Assembly (NCBI RefSeq): GCF_900104605.1
Contig: NZ_LT629960.1
Coordinates: forward strand, 434,001-498,000
Direction of reading: 5' to 3'
Length of the DNA: 64,000 nucleotides
Source of the DNA: Tidjanibacter massiliensis
GTDB lineage: Bacteria; Bacteroidota; Bacteroidia; Bacteroidales; Rikenellaceae
The stretch's first letter is position 1; each line of letters opens with the position of its first letter. A program made the position numbers and the translations under genes. Shown here in pieces: positions 17,116 to 26,657 of the stretch. The notes under the pieces were generated by a model. That model made no database searches. It saw only the letters and a list, made by a program, of their open reading frames with translations, and was not told the origin of the DNA.

Positions 17116-18507
17116 ATGAAAAACAAGTACATCGACCTTATCGAACAGACGTTCGAGTTCCCACAGGATGAATTTACGGTGGAGGATAACGAACTCTACT
17201 TCCACGAAGTCCCTCTGATGGATATTATCAAGCAGTATGGGACGCCGCTGAAAATCTCCTATCTGCCGAAGATATCGCAGCAGATAAACCGTGCCAAGCG
17301 CATGTTCAACGTGGCGATGGCCAAGGTCGATTACAAGGGTTCCTACAATTACTGTTACTGTACGAAAAGTTCGCATTTCTCTTTCGTGCTGGAAGAGGCC
17401 CTGAAGAATGAGATAAATCTCGAGACATCGTCGGCCTACGACATCCATATCATCAATGCGCTTTATGAGAGCGGATTGATTAACAAGGACATTTACATCG
17501 TGTGCAACGGGTTCAAGCGTCCGCAGTATGTGGAGAACATCGCCAACCTGATAAACAGCGGTTTCACCAATACCATTCCGGTGATAGACAACAAGCAGGA
17601 GCTCGACCTGTTGGACATCATCGAGAAGCCGTGTCAGATAGGAATCCGCATCGCGGCGGAGGAGGAACCGAAGTTCGATTTCTACACCTCGCGCCTCGGT
17701 ATCCGCTACAACGATATCATACCTTATTATAAGGAACGGATAAAGAACAACAAGAAGGTGAAGCTCAAGATGCTCCACTTCTTCATCAATACCGGTATCA
17801 AGGATACGGCCTACTATTGGAACGAGCTGCACAAGTGCATCCAGGTCTACTGCGAACTGAAGAAACTTGCGCCGGAACTCGATTCGCTGAACATAGGCGG
17901 CGGTTTCCCGATAAAGAATTCGCTCGCCTTCGACTACGATTACGAGTATATGACCGAGGAGATTGTGGCGCAGATTAAGAATGTCTGCAATGCCAACGGG
18001 GTGGAGGAGCCGAATATCTTTACCGAGTTCGGTTCGTTCACGGTAGGCGAGAGCGGTGCCGCTCTCTTCTCCATCATCAATCAGAAGCAGCAGAACGACC
18101 GGGAGAGCTGGTACATGATTGACAGCTCTTTCATGACGACGCTGCCGGACATCTGGGGCATCAACCAGCGTTATCCGCTGCTCGCCATCAATAATTGGGA
18201 CAAGGAATACCAGCGGGTATTCCTTGGCGGGCTTTCGTGCGACAGCGAGGACTATTACAGCGGCGAAGCCCACTCCAATGCCGTCTTCCTTCCGAAGCTC
18301 ACACCCGGTGAGACGCAGTATATCGGTTTCTTCCATACGGGGGCTTATCAGGAGTCGCTCGGCGGCTTCGGCGGCATCCAACACTGTCTGATACCTGCAC
18401 CCAAGCATATCATCATCGACCGCGACAAGGGTGATAATGAATATTATACCCGCCTCTTTGCCAAGGAGCAGAGCTACCGTTCGATGATGAGGATACTCGG
18501 ATACTGA
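17116..18507 (+). CDS. speA: Arginine decarboxylase-like PLP enzyme (alanine racemase fold)
   Basis: A 463-residue fold-III PLP decarboxylase. The PLP lysine is expected in NYCYCTKSSHF (about residue 83), and the glycine-rich phosphate loop LNIGGGFP and the C-terminal HTGAYQ are visible. It matches a family annotated as arginine decarboxylase in Bacteroidota (agmatine formation for polyamines), shorter than the 630-residue E. coli-type SpeA. Substrate specificity is family-based inference; a related diamino-acid decarboxylase is the main alternative. The ATG at 17116 is chosen because similarity begins there (MKNKYIDLIEQTF). A strong terminator follows. Confidence 0.8.
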   Translation: MKNKYIDLIEQTFEFPQDEFTVEDNELYFHEVPLMDIIKQYGTPLKISYLPKISQQINRAKRMFNVAMAKVDYKGSYNYCYCTKSSHFSFVLEEALKNEINLETSSAYDIHIINALYESGLINKDIYIVCNGFKRPQYVENIANLINSGFTNTIPVIDNKQELDLLDIIEKPCQIGIRIAAEEEPKFDFYTSRLGIRYNDIIPYYKERIKNNKKVKLKMLHFFINTGIKDTAYYWNELHKCIQVYCELKKLAPELDSLNIGGGFPIKNSLAFDYDYEYMTEEIVAQIKNVCNANGVEEPNIFTEFGSFTVGESGAALFSIINQKQQNDRESWYMIDSSFMTTLPDIWGINQRYPLLAINNWDKEYQRVFLGGLSCDSEDYYSGEAHSNAVFLPKLTPGETQYIGFFHTGAYQESLGGFGGIQHCLIPAPKHIIIDRDKGDNEYYTRLFAKEQSYRSMMRILGY

Positions 18508-18533
18508 TACGCTGCCGTGTGTTTGTATGCTTC

Positions 18534-18566
18534 AAGGCTGCCGGGAACACTTCCCGGCAGCCTTTT
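18534..18566 (+). terminator. Intrinsic terminator after the decarboxylase gene
   Basis: Perfect 14-bp stem AAGGCTGCCGGGAA / TTCCCGGCAGCCTT with a 3-base loop and TTTT. Confidence 0.92.
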
Positions 18567-18772
18567 GGTTTCCGTCATTGCGGATGGACGGCCCGTTTCG
18601 TTGCGCAGCATCTGCGTTGCTGCATTTGTAGGGGAATGCCGGATTGTCCGACCAGAATGTAATGAGTAGGTATCTTGTGTGTTTTTAGGTGAATTTGGTA
18701 TTGTAAAATAAACTTAAATTGACTTAAAAATAAAAAATGTTATAAAAATGATTTTTAAAAAATAAAAACCAT
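18567..18772. other. AT-rich spacer upstream of lysC
   Basis: The last 100 bases before the -7 box at 18773 are markedly AT-rich (repeated AAAATAAAAA-type runs) compared with the GC-rich surroundings, consistent with a promoter region. No open frame or structured element was found. Confidence 0.5.
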
Positions 18773-18780
18773 TATCTTTG
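18773..18780 (+). promoter_or_regulatory. -7 box for lysC-lysA
   Basis: TATCTTTG, 37 bases upstream of the lysC start codon, in an AT-rich stretch. A clear TTG partner at 19-21 bases was not found. Confidence 0.6.
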
Positions 18781-18817
18781 TGCTGTAAATCATCTTTAGT
18801 GGATAAAACGGGAAAGA

Positions 18818-20131
18818 ATGATAAAGGTTTTGAAGTTCGGCGGTACCTCGGTCGGCAGTGCTGCCAATATGAGGAGAGTGGCCGACATCATCGTGCGCGA
18901 GGGGGCGTCGGTGACGGTGCTGTCGGCGATGTCCGGTACGACGGACACCCTGCAAAGAATAGCGTCGTTCGCGGCGGCAGGCGGCTGCGAAGAGGAGATT
19001 GCACTGCTTCTGGCCGGTCTGAAACGTAAATATGTACGGTGTGCCGGGGAGCTGCTTTCCGACGGATATGCCGATGCGTCGGCGGCGGTAGAGCGTACGA
19101 TGGAGCGGGTGGCGGCGGAGGCTGCGGCCTATGCGGGCGAAGTGTCGCAGCGTACCATCATCGCACAGGGCGAACTGCTGACTACCGCCCTCTTTACCCT
19201 TTATATGAAAGAGCGCGGCTGTCGGGCCGAACTGCTCCATGCCCCGGCTTTCATGTACGGCGGCGAAGTGCGCGTGGACGGCGGAGTGTTGCGGCAGTCG
19301 GTGGCCGATGCTGCCCGAGGTGTGTATTATATTACGCAGGGTTTCATCTGTACCGGGCCGGACGGTCGGCTCGATAACCTCGGTCGCGGCGGCAGCGATT
19401 ACAGTGCCGCCCTGATAGGAGCGGCGCTCGGTGCCGGCGAGGTACAGATATGGACCGATATCGACGGTATGCACAACAACGACCCGCGGTACGTGGAGGG
19501 GACATTCCCCATCCGCCGGATGAATTTCGATGAAGCGGCCGAACTCGCCTATTTCGGAGCGAAGATACTGCATCCCTCCACCATCCAGCCCTGCAAGGAC
19601 CGGGGCATTCCCGTATTGCTGAAGAACAGCATGGCGCCCGATGCGCCCGGTACGGTTATATCCGACGCGGAGGTTGGCGGTCATGTTTACCGTGCCGTGG
19701 CGGCGAAGGACGGCATCACGGCGGTACGGATTTACTCTGCCCGGATGCTGATGGCCTACGGTTTTCTGCGCAGGGTATTCGAGGTATTCGAGAAGTATCG
19801 GACGCCGATAGACATGATAACGACTTCGGAGGTGGCCGTATCGCTGACGGTGGACAGCGACTGCCGGCTGCCGGAGATAATCGCCGAGCTTTCCGAACTG
19901 GGGACGGTGGAGGTGGATACGGGCAACTCCATCGTCTGCATCGTGGGTCGTCTGGACCATGCGGAACATGGGCGTGCACGGGAAATCATGGAGGCTGCGG
20001 GCGACGTACCGCTCAAGATGATTTCCTACGGTGCGAGCCACCGGAGCATCGCTCTGCTGACCGATACGCGCAACAGGACGCGTCTGTTGCGGAATCTTAA
20101 CGACAAACTGTTCGGAAAGGATGCTGAGTAG
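18818..20131 (+). CDS. lysC: Monofunctional aspartate kinase
   Basis: A 437-residue enzyme. The catalytic domain starts with KFGGTSVGS at residues 6-14 and contains IAQGELL, the GRGGSDYSA loop and WTDIDGM. Two ACT regulatory domains occupy about residues 310-437. It phosphorylates aspartate, the first step to lysine, threonine and methionine. Unlike ThrA it has no homoserine dehydrogenase domain. The lysA start codon lies inside its last codons (11-base overlap), so the pair is an operon dedicated to lysine and diaminopimelate; lysine feedback through ACT is likely (inference). Confidence 0.94.
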   Translation: MIKVLKFGGTSVGSAANMRRVADIIVREGASVTVLSAMSGTTDTLQRIASFAAAGGCEEEIALLLAGLKRKYVRCAGELLSDGYADASAAVERTMERVAAEAAAYAGEVSQRTIIAQGELLTTALFTLYMKERGCRAELLHAPAFMYGGEVRVDGGVLRQSVADAARGVYYITQGFICTGPDGRLDNLGRGGSDYSAALIGAALGAGEVQIWTDIDGMHNNDPRYVEGTFPIRRMNFDEAAELAYFGAKILHPSTIQPCKDRGIPVLLKNSMAPDAPGTVISDAEVGGHVYRAVAAKDGITAVRIYSARMLMAYGFLRRVFEVFEKYRTPIDMITTSEVAVSLTVDSDCRLPEIIAELSELGTVEVDTGNSIVCIVGRLDHAEHGRAREIMEAAGDVPLKMISYGASHRSIALLTDTRNRTRLLRNLNDKLFGKDAE

Positions 20132-21278
20132 GGAGGTAAAGGAGCGGCTCAGGGAGTATGAGACTCCCTTTTATCTGTACGACATGGAGCTGCTGCGTCG
20201 GACGGTGGAGTGTGCGTTGCGTGAGGCCGACCGTTACGGATATCGGCTGCACTATGCCATGAAGGCCAACAACGACCGCCGTATCATGGAGTTCATCGCT
20301 TCGTGCGGCATGGGGGCCGACTGCGTGAGCGGCAACGAGGTGCGCCGGGCCATAGAGACGGGCTTCGCCCCGAAGGACATCGTCTATGCCGGTGTGGGGA
20401 AAAAGGACAGCGAGATAATCTATGCGCTGCGGCAGGGTATATTCGCCTTTAACTGCGAATCGAAAAACGAACTCGTCGTGATAGATGCGCTTGCACGGGA
20501 ACTCGGCGTGGTCGCCGACGTGGCGCTGCGGATAAATCCCGACATCGACCCCCACACCCACAGTTATATTACTACGGGCCTTTCGGAGAACAAGTTCGGA
20601 ATCTCGCCCCGGGAGATAACGGATGTGGTGGGAATGCTGGGCGACCTGCGCAACATCGACATCATGGGACTGCATTTCCATATCGGTTCCCAGATAACCG
20701 ACCTGGGGGTCTTCGCGGAGCTTTGTCGGAAGGTCAATGCTTCCTACCGGTGGTTTACCGAGGAGGGGTTCCGCATCACCGACGTGAATGTGGGCGGCGG
20801 ACTCGGTGTGGATTACGATGTTCCCGAGATGCATCCCGTTCCGGATTTTGCGGCCTATTTCGCCGTTTTCGCGCAGGGCCTCGACCTGCCCGCGTCGGTC
20901 GGGGTACACTTCGAGCTCGGACGCTCGCTCGTGGCACAATGCGGCGAACTCATCTCCACGGTACTCTTTACGAAGGTGAGCGGTCTGGGGGACGACATCG
21001 CCCTGATAGATGCGAGCATGACCGAACTCCTCCGGCCGGCCCTCTACCACTCCCGCCATGCGATAGAGAACCTGACCGGTACGGGGCCGGAGCGTGCCTA
21101 TACGATAGGGGGAACGGTGTGCGAGTCATCGGATATCTTCGCCCGCGACCTCTCCCTGCCCGAACTCAGGCGCGGCGACCTGCTTTCGATAAAGACGGCC
21201 GGAGCTTACGGTGCCGCAATGGCCTCGCGCTACAATCTGCACGACCTGCCGCAGGCGGTCTTCAGCGACGAGTTGTGA
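20121..21278 (+). CDS. lysA: Diaminopimelate decarboxylase
   Basis: A 385-residue fold-III PLP enzyme. The PLP lysine is in HYAMKANN (about residue 48), the histidine-containing GLHFHIGSQ and the phosphate loop NVGGGLGVDY are intact, and the substrate-binding GGTVCESSD near the C-terminus carries the conserved cysteine. It decarboxylates meso-diaminopimelate to lysine. Overlap with lysC indicates coupled translation. A strong terminator follows. Confidence 0.94.
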   Translation: MLSREVKERLREYETPFYLYDMELLRRTVECALREADRYGYRLHYAMKANNDRRIMEFIASCGMGADCVSGNEVRRAIETGFAPKDIVYAGVGKKDSEIIYALRQGIFAFNCESKNELVVIDALARELGVVADVALRINPDIDPHTHSYITTGLSENKFGISPREITDVVGMLGDLRNIDIMGLHFHIGSQITDLGVFAELCRKVNASYRWFTEEGFRITDVNVGGGLGVDYDVPEMHPVPDFAAYFAVFAQGLDLPASVGVHFELGRSLVAQCGELISTVLFTKVSGLGDDIALIDASMTELLRPALYHSRHAIENLTGTGPERAYTIGGTVCESSDIFARDLSLPELRRGDLLSIKTAGAYGAAMASRYNLHDLPQAVFSDEL

Positions 21279-21296
21279 CCCGTCCGCCGTTGCCGT

Positions 21297-21333
21297 GCGA
21301 AGGGGCGTTTCCTGTCGGGAAGCGCCCCTTCGC
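21297..21333 (+). terminator. Intrinsic terminator after lysA
   Basis: Stem GCGAAGGGGCGTTTCC / GGGAAGCGCCCCTTCGC around a short loop; no strong T-tract follows. Confidence 0.75.
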
Positions 21334-21411
21334 ATGTCGCGGTGGGGAAAGAAAGAGGAAAAGTCGGCCGGTAAAACGTTCTCGGATGAGGTGTTATTGC
21401 GTAGAAAATAG

Positions 21412-21419
21412 TATATTTG
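21412..21419 (+). promoter_or_regulatory. -7 box upstream of the TonB-type barrel gene
   Basis: TATATTTG matches TAnnTTTG, 22 bases before the GTG start codon at 21442. Confidence 0.5.
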
Positions 21420-21441
21420 GGTTGAAATATATTGTTTTCGG

Positions 21442-23886
21442 GTGCGAGGCTGGTTGGTCAAAATCGTTGCGGCGGCATGGACGTCCCTTTGCTGCATGGC
21501 ATTGTCTGCACAGGAACCTGCGGACGATGAACCTTACTACGACCCTTTTGAAGACGATTTCCGGGAGATAACGGTCGATACGGCCCTTTTCTATTCGCCC
21601 CTCGGTGACGGGAGTACGTTCTTCGCGCAGATGTCGCGTTACGGTTTCGGATTCACTTCCTACCGTTCCCGCGGGCTGGACGAACGTTTCGCCCGCGCTT
21701 CGCTCGCAGGACTGGAGCTATCCTCCGGCCTCGGACGCTATCCCGATTACCATCTCTATACGGCGCTGGGCGCTCTTGCTCCGCAGGAGTCGCGTATCTA
21801 CGGTGCTTCCGTTGCCGGAACCTACTCGCCGCTCTATACCGATTTTTACGACATACGGGCTTCACTGGCCATGCAGGGCGTATCGGCTACCTACACCTTT
21901 TCGCAACGGCGCTACCGTAACGGGATGCGCCTGCGTGCGGCCGGAGAAGCGGGGCGGGGATGGTACTATGCGGTCTCGGCCCGCGGCCGCTGGGGGGAAG
22001 ACGCGTTCGTAAAGGGGGTGTTCACCGACTCCTTCATGGCTTCGGCGTCCGTCGAAAAGCGTTTTCGGTCGGGCGCATCCCTGTCGCTGTTTCTGATGGC
22101 GGCTCCTCAGGAGCGTGGCATGAAGGGGTGGACGGAGCGTGAGGCGTATGTGCTGACGGGGAATAATCTCTACAATCCCTATTGGGGCCCTTTTCAGGGA
22201 AAGGTGCGCAATTCGCGTGTGCGGCGCGATTTCGCTCCGCTGGCGGCGGTGAATTTCGGCATTTCCGACCGGAACGGTGTGTATTATTCGGTTTCCGTCG
22301 GCTGCCGTTACGGATACAGGGGGCGCAGCGGGCTGTCGTGGTCGGATGCATCCTCTCCTGCCCCTGATTACCATGGCAACCTGCCGGGTCATCGGACCGA
22401 ACCGCATGTGATTGCCGCGCTGGAGGAGGCGTGGCGTTCGGGCGATGAACGGGTGACACAGGTGGACTGGACGGGCCTGTACGATGCCAATCTCTTTTCA
22501 TCGGGAGGGGCTGCGCTTTACCTTGCCGACCGGCGGATGGAGCGCGTGGAGGGGTGGCAGGCCGCTTTCTCCGCGACGGCTCCGGAACGGGACGGTTTCC
22601 GGTGCGATTACGGCTTCCGTCTGCGTCGGGACCGGAGCAACTTCTACCGGGAGGCGGCCGACCTGCTCGGTGCGGTTTTCGCCTATAACCGCGACCCCTT
22701 TACCGGGGTGGAAAGCGACGTGCGGAAACCGGGACGAAGGGTGGGCCCCGGCGACCGGTACGACTACGATTACGACATCCTCCGCCGTGAGGCCGTACTC
22801 TTCGGGGCGGGCCACTATCGGTACGGACGTTTCGGGCTCTCGTTCGGGGCCGAACTTTCGTTCGCCGACCTGTGCAGGGTGGGACATTACGAGAAGGCGA
22901 CGCTGCCCGGCAGCCGGTCGTACGGCTCCTCCGCCGTGTGTGGTTTCACACCGTACAACGTGTATGTTTCCGCCCGCTATGGTTTCACGGCACGCCATCG
23001 TCTCCGTGCGGAGGTGTTCGCCGGTGAATACATGCCCTGTTATGAGGATATTTTTCTCTCGCCCGATTACAGCAATGCGCTGGCCGGGGGCATCCGGTCG
23101 GAACGGGTGGCCGGCGTGCAGGCAGAGTACAGGGTACCGCTGGCGTGGTTCGCCGTGGCCGAGTTGGCCGGGTACCTCGTACATACGCACGGCGCCATGC
23201 AGGTGGACCGCTATTACGACGACCTGTACAGTGCTTATTGCGATATGGTGATGTCCGGCATCACGCGGCTCGACTGGGGTGTGGAGGCGGGAGTACGCAT
23301 CGAACTGGCCGAGCGGCTCGTGCTGCTGACGGTCTTGTCGGTGGGAAACAACATCTATCGCGGCGAGCCTGAGGTCGCGGTTTACGAGGATGCTTCCGGC
23401 CGGCTGCTGCTCGGGGGCGACCGGGCACGGTTGGACGGTTTCGTACATTCGGCCACTCCGCAGACGACGGCGGCCGCTGCACTGAATTACAGTACGGCCT
23501 CGCAGTGGGGCTTCACGCTCGAAGGGATGTATGCCGGAAGACGCTACGTGACGGTGAATCCGCTGCGGCGTACCGACCGCTTTCTCTATCTGGCCTCTTC
23601 GCCGGAGGAGCGGCAGGCGTGTTTCCGGCAGGAGCGGCTGCCCGATGCGTGGGTACTGAACGTCGGAGTGACGAAGGGGTTCACCCTCTTCGGAGTGCGG
23701 GTGTTCGCCAGCCTGTCGGTAGACAATCTGCTCGACCGGCGCGACATCGTTTACGGAGGCTATGAACAGATGAGGTTCGACGAATATACGGCGGCGGACG
23801 GGAGGAACGCTTACCGTCCGTTCCCGGCGCGTTACAGCTATGCCTATCCCCGGACATTCCTCGCCTCGCTGACAGTCAGTTTTTAG
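21442..23886 (+). CDS. TonB-dependent-receptor-like outer-membrane barrel paired with DUF5689 lipoproteins
   Basis: An 814-residue exported protein with a signal peptide ending ALSAQ near residue 23. The C-terminal 500 residues form a TonB-receptor-like barrel: repeated aromatic strands, and a final VFASLSVDNLLDRRD plus terminal FLASLTVSF. A carboxypeptidase-like N-terminal repeat is absent, and I cannot see the classical plug motifs or a TonB box, although residues about 55-120 could be a divergent plug. The start is a GTG at 21442, needed to supply a full signal peptide. Two DUF5689 lipoprotein genes follow at 4 bases and with overlap, which makes a three-gene operon; the ligand is unknown. 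Confidence 0.7.
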   Translation: MRGWLVKIVAAAWTSLCCMALSAQEPADDEPYYDPFEDDFREITVDTALFYSPLGDGSTFFAQMSRYGFGFTSYRSRGLDERFARASLAGLELSSGLGRYPDYHLYTALGALAPQESRIYGASVAGTYSPLYTDFYDIRASLAMQGVSATYTFSQRRYRNGMRLRAAGEAGRGWYYAVSARGRWGEDAFVKGVFTDSFMASASVEKRFRSGASLSLFLMAAPQERGMKGWTEREAYVLTGNNLYNPYWGPFQGKVRNSRVRRDFAPLAAVNFGISDRNGVYYSVSVGCRYGYRGRSGLSWSDASSPAPDYHGNLPGHRTEPHVIAALEEAWRSGDERVTQVDWTGLYDANLFSSGGAALYLADRRMERVEGWQAAFSATAPERDGFRCDYGFRLRRDRSNFYREAADLLGAVFAYNRDPFTGVESDVRKPGRRVGPGDRYDYDYDILRREAVLFGAGHYRYGRFGLSFGAELSFADLCRVGHYEKATLPGSRSYGSSAVCGFTPYNVYVSARYGFTARHRLRAEVFAGEYMPCYEDIFLSPDYSNALAGGIRSERVAGVQAEYRVPLAWFAVAELAGYLVHTHGAMQVDRYYDDLYSAYCDMVMSGITRLDWGVEAGVRIELAERLVLLTVLSVGNNIYRGEPEVAVYEDASGRLLLGGDRARLDGFVHSATPQTTAAAALNYSTASQWGFTLEGMYAGRRYVTVNPLRRTDRFLYLASSPEERQACFRQERLPDAWVLNVGVTKGFTLFGVRVFASLSVDNLLDRRDIVYGGYEQMRFDEYTAADGRNAYRPFPARYSYAYPRTFLASLTVSF

Positions 23887-23890
23887 CGTT

Positions 23891-24691
23891 ATGAAAAAGA
23901 TTTTCGTATGTATTCTGTCTGGAGTGCTGACCGTTGCTTGTGGCTACGACCGTTTCGGTACGCTCGGCCCCGGCGACCTGGAGGGGAGCGGTACGCTTCC
24001 CGATGCCGACCTCGCCCTGCTTCGTGAACATTTTTACGGCGACCCCTTTGTGGTGCAGGAGGATTTGACGGTTGGCGGTTATGTGGTGTCCGACGACCGG
24101 GCCGGGAATTTCTTCCGTAGTTTCATTATCGACGACGGAAGCGGTGCCGTCGAGATACGGGCCGGATTTTACGACCTGCATGCCTATTGTCAGCGCGGCC
24201 GCCGGATAGTTATCCATGCCCGTGGGCTGGCGGTGGGGATGTACAACGGCGTGGTGCAGCTCGGGGCGGGCGTGAACGACTGGTCGGCCTATCGGGTGGA
24301 GGAGTTCGGTTCACGTGTGCTGCTCGACCGCTGCATGGAGCGCGATACGCTTTTCCGGGAAGTACCTCCGCTGGAGCCCGGTATCGGCGGGCTGGAGGAG
24401 CGGTATTGCGGTCGTCTTGTCCGGATAGCGGAGGTCTGCCGCTCGGGCGGACCGGTGACGTGGGCGGATGCGGGGGCCGAGTCGGGGATGCCGGCCACGG
24501 GAACGGTCTGGTTCCGGGATGCTGCCGGGGATTCGGTGGCGGTCGTGACGAGCGGTTACGCTTCGTTTGCAGGGGATACCGTTCCGGCCGGGCGGGTGAC
24601 CCTGACGGGAATATTGATGTATGGAAAATTCGGCGGGACGCGCGAGGTCTTCGCCCTGAAGTTGAGGGACGGGAATGATGTGGAGATGTAG
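23891..24691 (+). CDS. DUF5689 lipoprotein, first copy
   Basis: A 266-residue lipoprotein with a short signal peptide and cysteine at the lipobox (LTVAC, about residues 13-17). The DUF5689 domain spans about 40-265: LREHFYGDPFVV, GGYVVSDDRAGNFFRSF and the oligonucleotide-binding-like core DDGSGAVEIR, followed by GVVQLGAG. DUF5689 proteins are Bacteroidota surface lipoproteins typically encoded beside TonB-dependent barrels; their ligand is unknown. The gene overlaps the next by 17 bases. Confidence 0.8.
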   Translation: MKKIFVCILSGVLTVACGYDRFGTLGPGDLEGSGTLPDADLALLREHFYGDPFVVQEDLTVGGYVVSDDRAGNFFRSFIIDDGSGAVEIRAGFYDLHAYCQRGRRIVIHARGLAVGMYNGVVQLGAGVNDWSAYRVEEFGSRVLLDRCMERDTLFREVPPLEPGIGGLEERYCGRLVRIAEVCRSGGPVTWADAGAESGMPATGTVWFRDAAGDSVAVVTSGYASFAGDTVPAGRVTLTGILMYGKFGGTREVFALKLRDGNDVEM

Positions 24692-25484
24692 CTGGCCGGC
24701 GGTGGCCGCCGTGCTGCTCCTGAGCGGATGCAGCTATCCGGAAAGAGGCCGGGTACCGGAGGAGGAAGAGGGCGGTGCGGCCTCTTCGGTCGTGACGGTG
24801 GAGTACCTGAAATCGCATTATCGGGGATACCCCTATACGTTTACGGAGAGTTACCGTATCCGGGGCTGTGTGGTGAGCAGCGACCGGTCGGGCAATTATT
24901 ACAAGACACTCGCCGTGCTGGACGGGAGCGGAGCCATAGAGCTGAAGCTCGACAGCGAGCGGCTGTTCGAAACCTATGCCATGGGGTGTCTGGTGGATGT
25001 GTCGTGTAACGGACTGACGTTGGGCGCGTATGGCGGCTGCCTTCAGTTGGGGACGGCTCCGTCGCAGGGGTATGAAACGGGATATGTGGACGAGGCGGAT
25101 ATTCCGGCGGTGGTGCGTATCGTAGGAATGGCCGAGGAGGCGGTAGAGCCGCAGGCGCGGGAGATTGCCGCCTTGCGGCCGGAGGATGTCGGCCGGTTCG
25201 TTTCGTTTGACGGGGTACAGTTCGTGGCGGGAGGCCGTGCGGCGTGGTGCGACCGGGATGCGGACGATGCGTCGGGGTTTGCCGATACCGACCGGTATGT
25301 GGTGGACCGGTCGGGGAATCTGCTCGCTGTCCGTACATCGCGCCGTGCCGGTTTCGCTTCGTGGCCGCTTCCGGCCGGAAGCGGTAGGATAGAGGGGATG
25401 CTCTCTGTCTTTGACGGACACTACCGGTTGCGCGTTATCCGTCCCGACCTGCTCTATTCCGATATGGCGGGGGGACGGGTTTGA
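24675..25484 (+). CDS. DUF5689 lipoprotein, second copy
   Basis: A 269-residue lipoprotein with lipobox LSGC near residues 16-19. It repeats the plan of the preceding protein: LKSHYRGYPYTF, GCVVSSDRSGNYYKTL, LDGSGAIELK and CLQLGTAP. The two are clearly paralogous but diverged. It has a tandem ATG start (24675 and 24678) inside the end of the upstream gene, so translation is probably coupled. As a pair they may be surface subunits of the barrel encoded upstream (inference). Confidence 0.8.
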   Translation: MMWRCSWPAVAAVLLLSGCSYPERGRVPEEEEGGAASSVVTVEYLKSHYRGYPYTFTESYRIRGCVVSSDRSGNYYKTLAVLDGSGAIELKLDSERLFETYAMGCLVDVSCNGLTLGAYGGCLQLGTAPSQGYETGYVDEADIPAVVRIVGMAEEAVEPQAREIAALRPEDVGRFVSFDGVQFVAGGRAAWCDRDADDASGFADTDRYVVDRSGNLLAVRTSRRAGFASWPLPAGSGRIEGMLSVFDGHYRLRVIRPDLLYSDMAGGRV

Positions 25485-25499
25485 AGCAGCGGGAGCGTA

Positions 25500-26510
25500 T
25501 CAGGGCTTGCGGTCGTTGGTGTGCCGCAGGGTTTCCCACAGTGCATCTTTGAGCTGGGGGATGTTATAGCCGCTGACTGAGGAGATGAAAACGGTGCGTA
25601 TCCCTTCCGGCAGTTGTTCCCGAAGCGCTGCCAACTCTTCTTCTCCTGCCGTGTCGCATTTGGTGACGGCCAGCAGGCGCTCCTTGTCGAGCAGTTCGGG
25701 ATTGTACTGCGTCAGTTCGTTGAGCAGGATGCCGTATTCGTTGCGCAGGTTCTCGCTCGTGGCCGGAATCATGAAGAGCAGGATGGAATTGCGTTCGATG
25801 TGGCGGAGGAAGCGTGTGCCCAGTCCGCGCCCCTCGTGGGCCCCTTCGATGATGCCGGGAATGTCGGCCATCACGAACGAACGGCCGTCACGTACCTCCA
25901 CGATGCCGAGATTGGGTTCCAGTGTGGTGAAGGCGTAGTCGGCTATCTTGGGTTTCGCGGCCGATACTACGGAGAGCAGCGTGGATTTGCCGGCATTCGG
26001 GAATCCGACCAGCCCCACGTCGGCGAGTACCTTCAGTTCCAGAATGAACGCCCCTTCCTGTCGGGGTTCGCCCGGTTGAGCGTAGCGCGGCGCCTGGTTG
26101 GTCGATGTCTTGAAGTGCCAGTTGCCCAGACCGCCCCGTCCGCCGGGGAGCAGGACGAGTTCCTGACCGTCTTCCGTCACTTCGCCTACGATTTCGCCGG
26201 TGTCGGCGTTGCGGGCCACGGTGCCGAGCGGTACGGGTATCACGGCATCTTCGCCGCTCTTTCCCGAAGAGCGGGCGCCGGAACCCGCTTCACCGTCCTT
26301 GGCGAATACGTGCCGCTGGTATTTCAGGTGTATCAACGTCCAGTACTGGCTGTTGCCGCGCAGGACGACGCTGCCGCCCCGTCCGCCGTCGCCGCCGTCG
26401 GGCCCGCCGAAAGCGACGAATTTTTCGCGCCTGAAATGAGCCGAACCGGCCCCTCCCGCCCCCGAACGGGCGAATATCTTGACGTAATCTACGAAGTTCG
26501 ATGATGCCAT
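25500..26510 (-). CDS. obgE: GTPase Obg/CgtA
   Basis: A 336-residue GTPase. The N-terminal glycine-rich Obg fold is obvious ([14 protein letters not shown]). The G-domain starts near residue 160 with G1 [10 protein letters not shown], switch [10 protein letters not shown]3 DIPGIIEGA and G4 TKCD. No C-terminal OCT domain is present. Obg works in large ribosomal subunit maturation and stress signalling. The gene converges on the second DUF5689 gene and diverges from era, with both promoters in the 147-base gap. Confidence 0.95.
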   Translation of the reverse strand: MASSNFVDYVKIFARSGAGGAGSAHFRREKFVAFGGPDGGDGGRGGSVVLRGNSQYWTLIHLKYQRHVFAKDGEAGSGARSSGKSGEDAVIPVPLGTVARNADTGEIVGEVTEDGQELVLLPGGRGGLGNWHFKTSTNQAPRYAQPGEPRQEGAFILELKVLADVGLVGFPNAGKSTLLSVVSAAKPKIADYAFTTLEPNLGIVEVRDGRSFVMADIPGIIEGAHEGRGLGTRFLRHIERNSILLFMIPATSENLRNEYGILLNELTQYNPELLDKERLLAVTKCDTAGEEELAALREQLPEGIRTVFISSVSGYNIPQLKDALWETLRHTNDRKP

Positions 26511-26530
26511 ACGCTTCTTTTTTCCGTCTG

Positions 26531-26562
26531 CAAAGGTAGCAAACTATCCGTGCATGCACAAA
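26531..26562 (-). promoter_or_regulatory. Promoter of obgE with both Bacteroidota elements
   Basis: On the minus strand TTTG (26562-26559), 20 bases, then TACCTTTG (26538-26531). This fits the TTTG-N19-21-TAnnTTTG consensus. The start codon is 21 bases downstream. Confidence 0.75.
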
Positions 26563-26610
26563 TACGGGGCCGTTCCGTCGCGGCGGAGGGAATTGGAACC
26601 GTATTTGCGT

Positions 26611-26618
26611 TATCTTTG
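26611..26618 (+). promoter_or_regulatory. -7 box for era
   Basis: TATCTTTG, 39 bases upstream of the era start codon; no TTG found at standard spacing. Confidence 0.55.
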
Positions 26619-26657
26619 CAAAGGCCCCGAAGGGCCGTAACGCAAAATGTTCCGACT

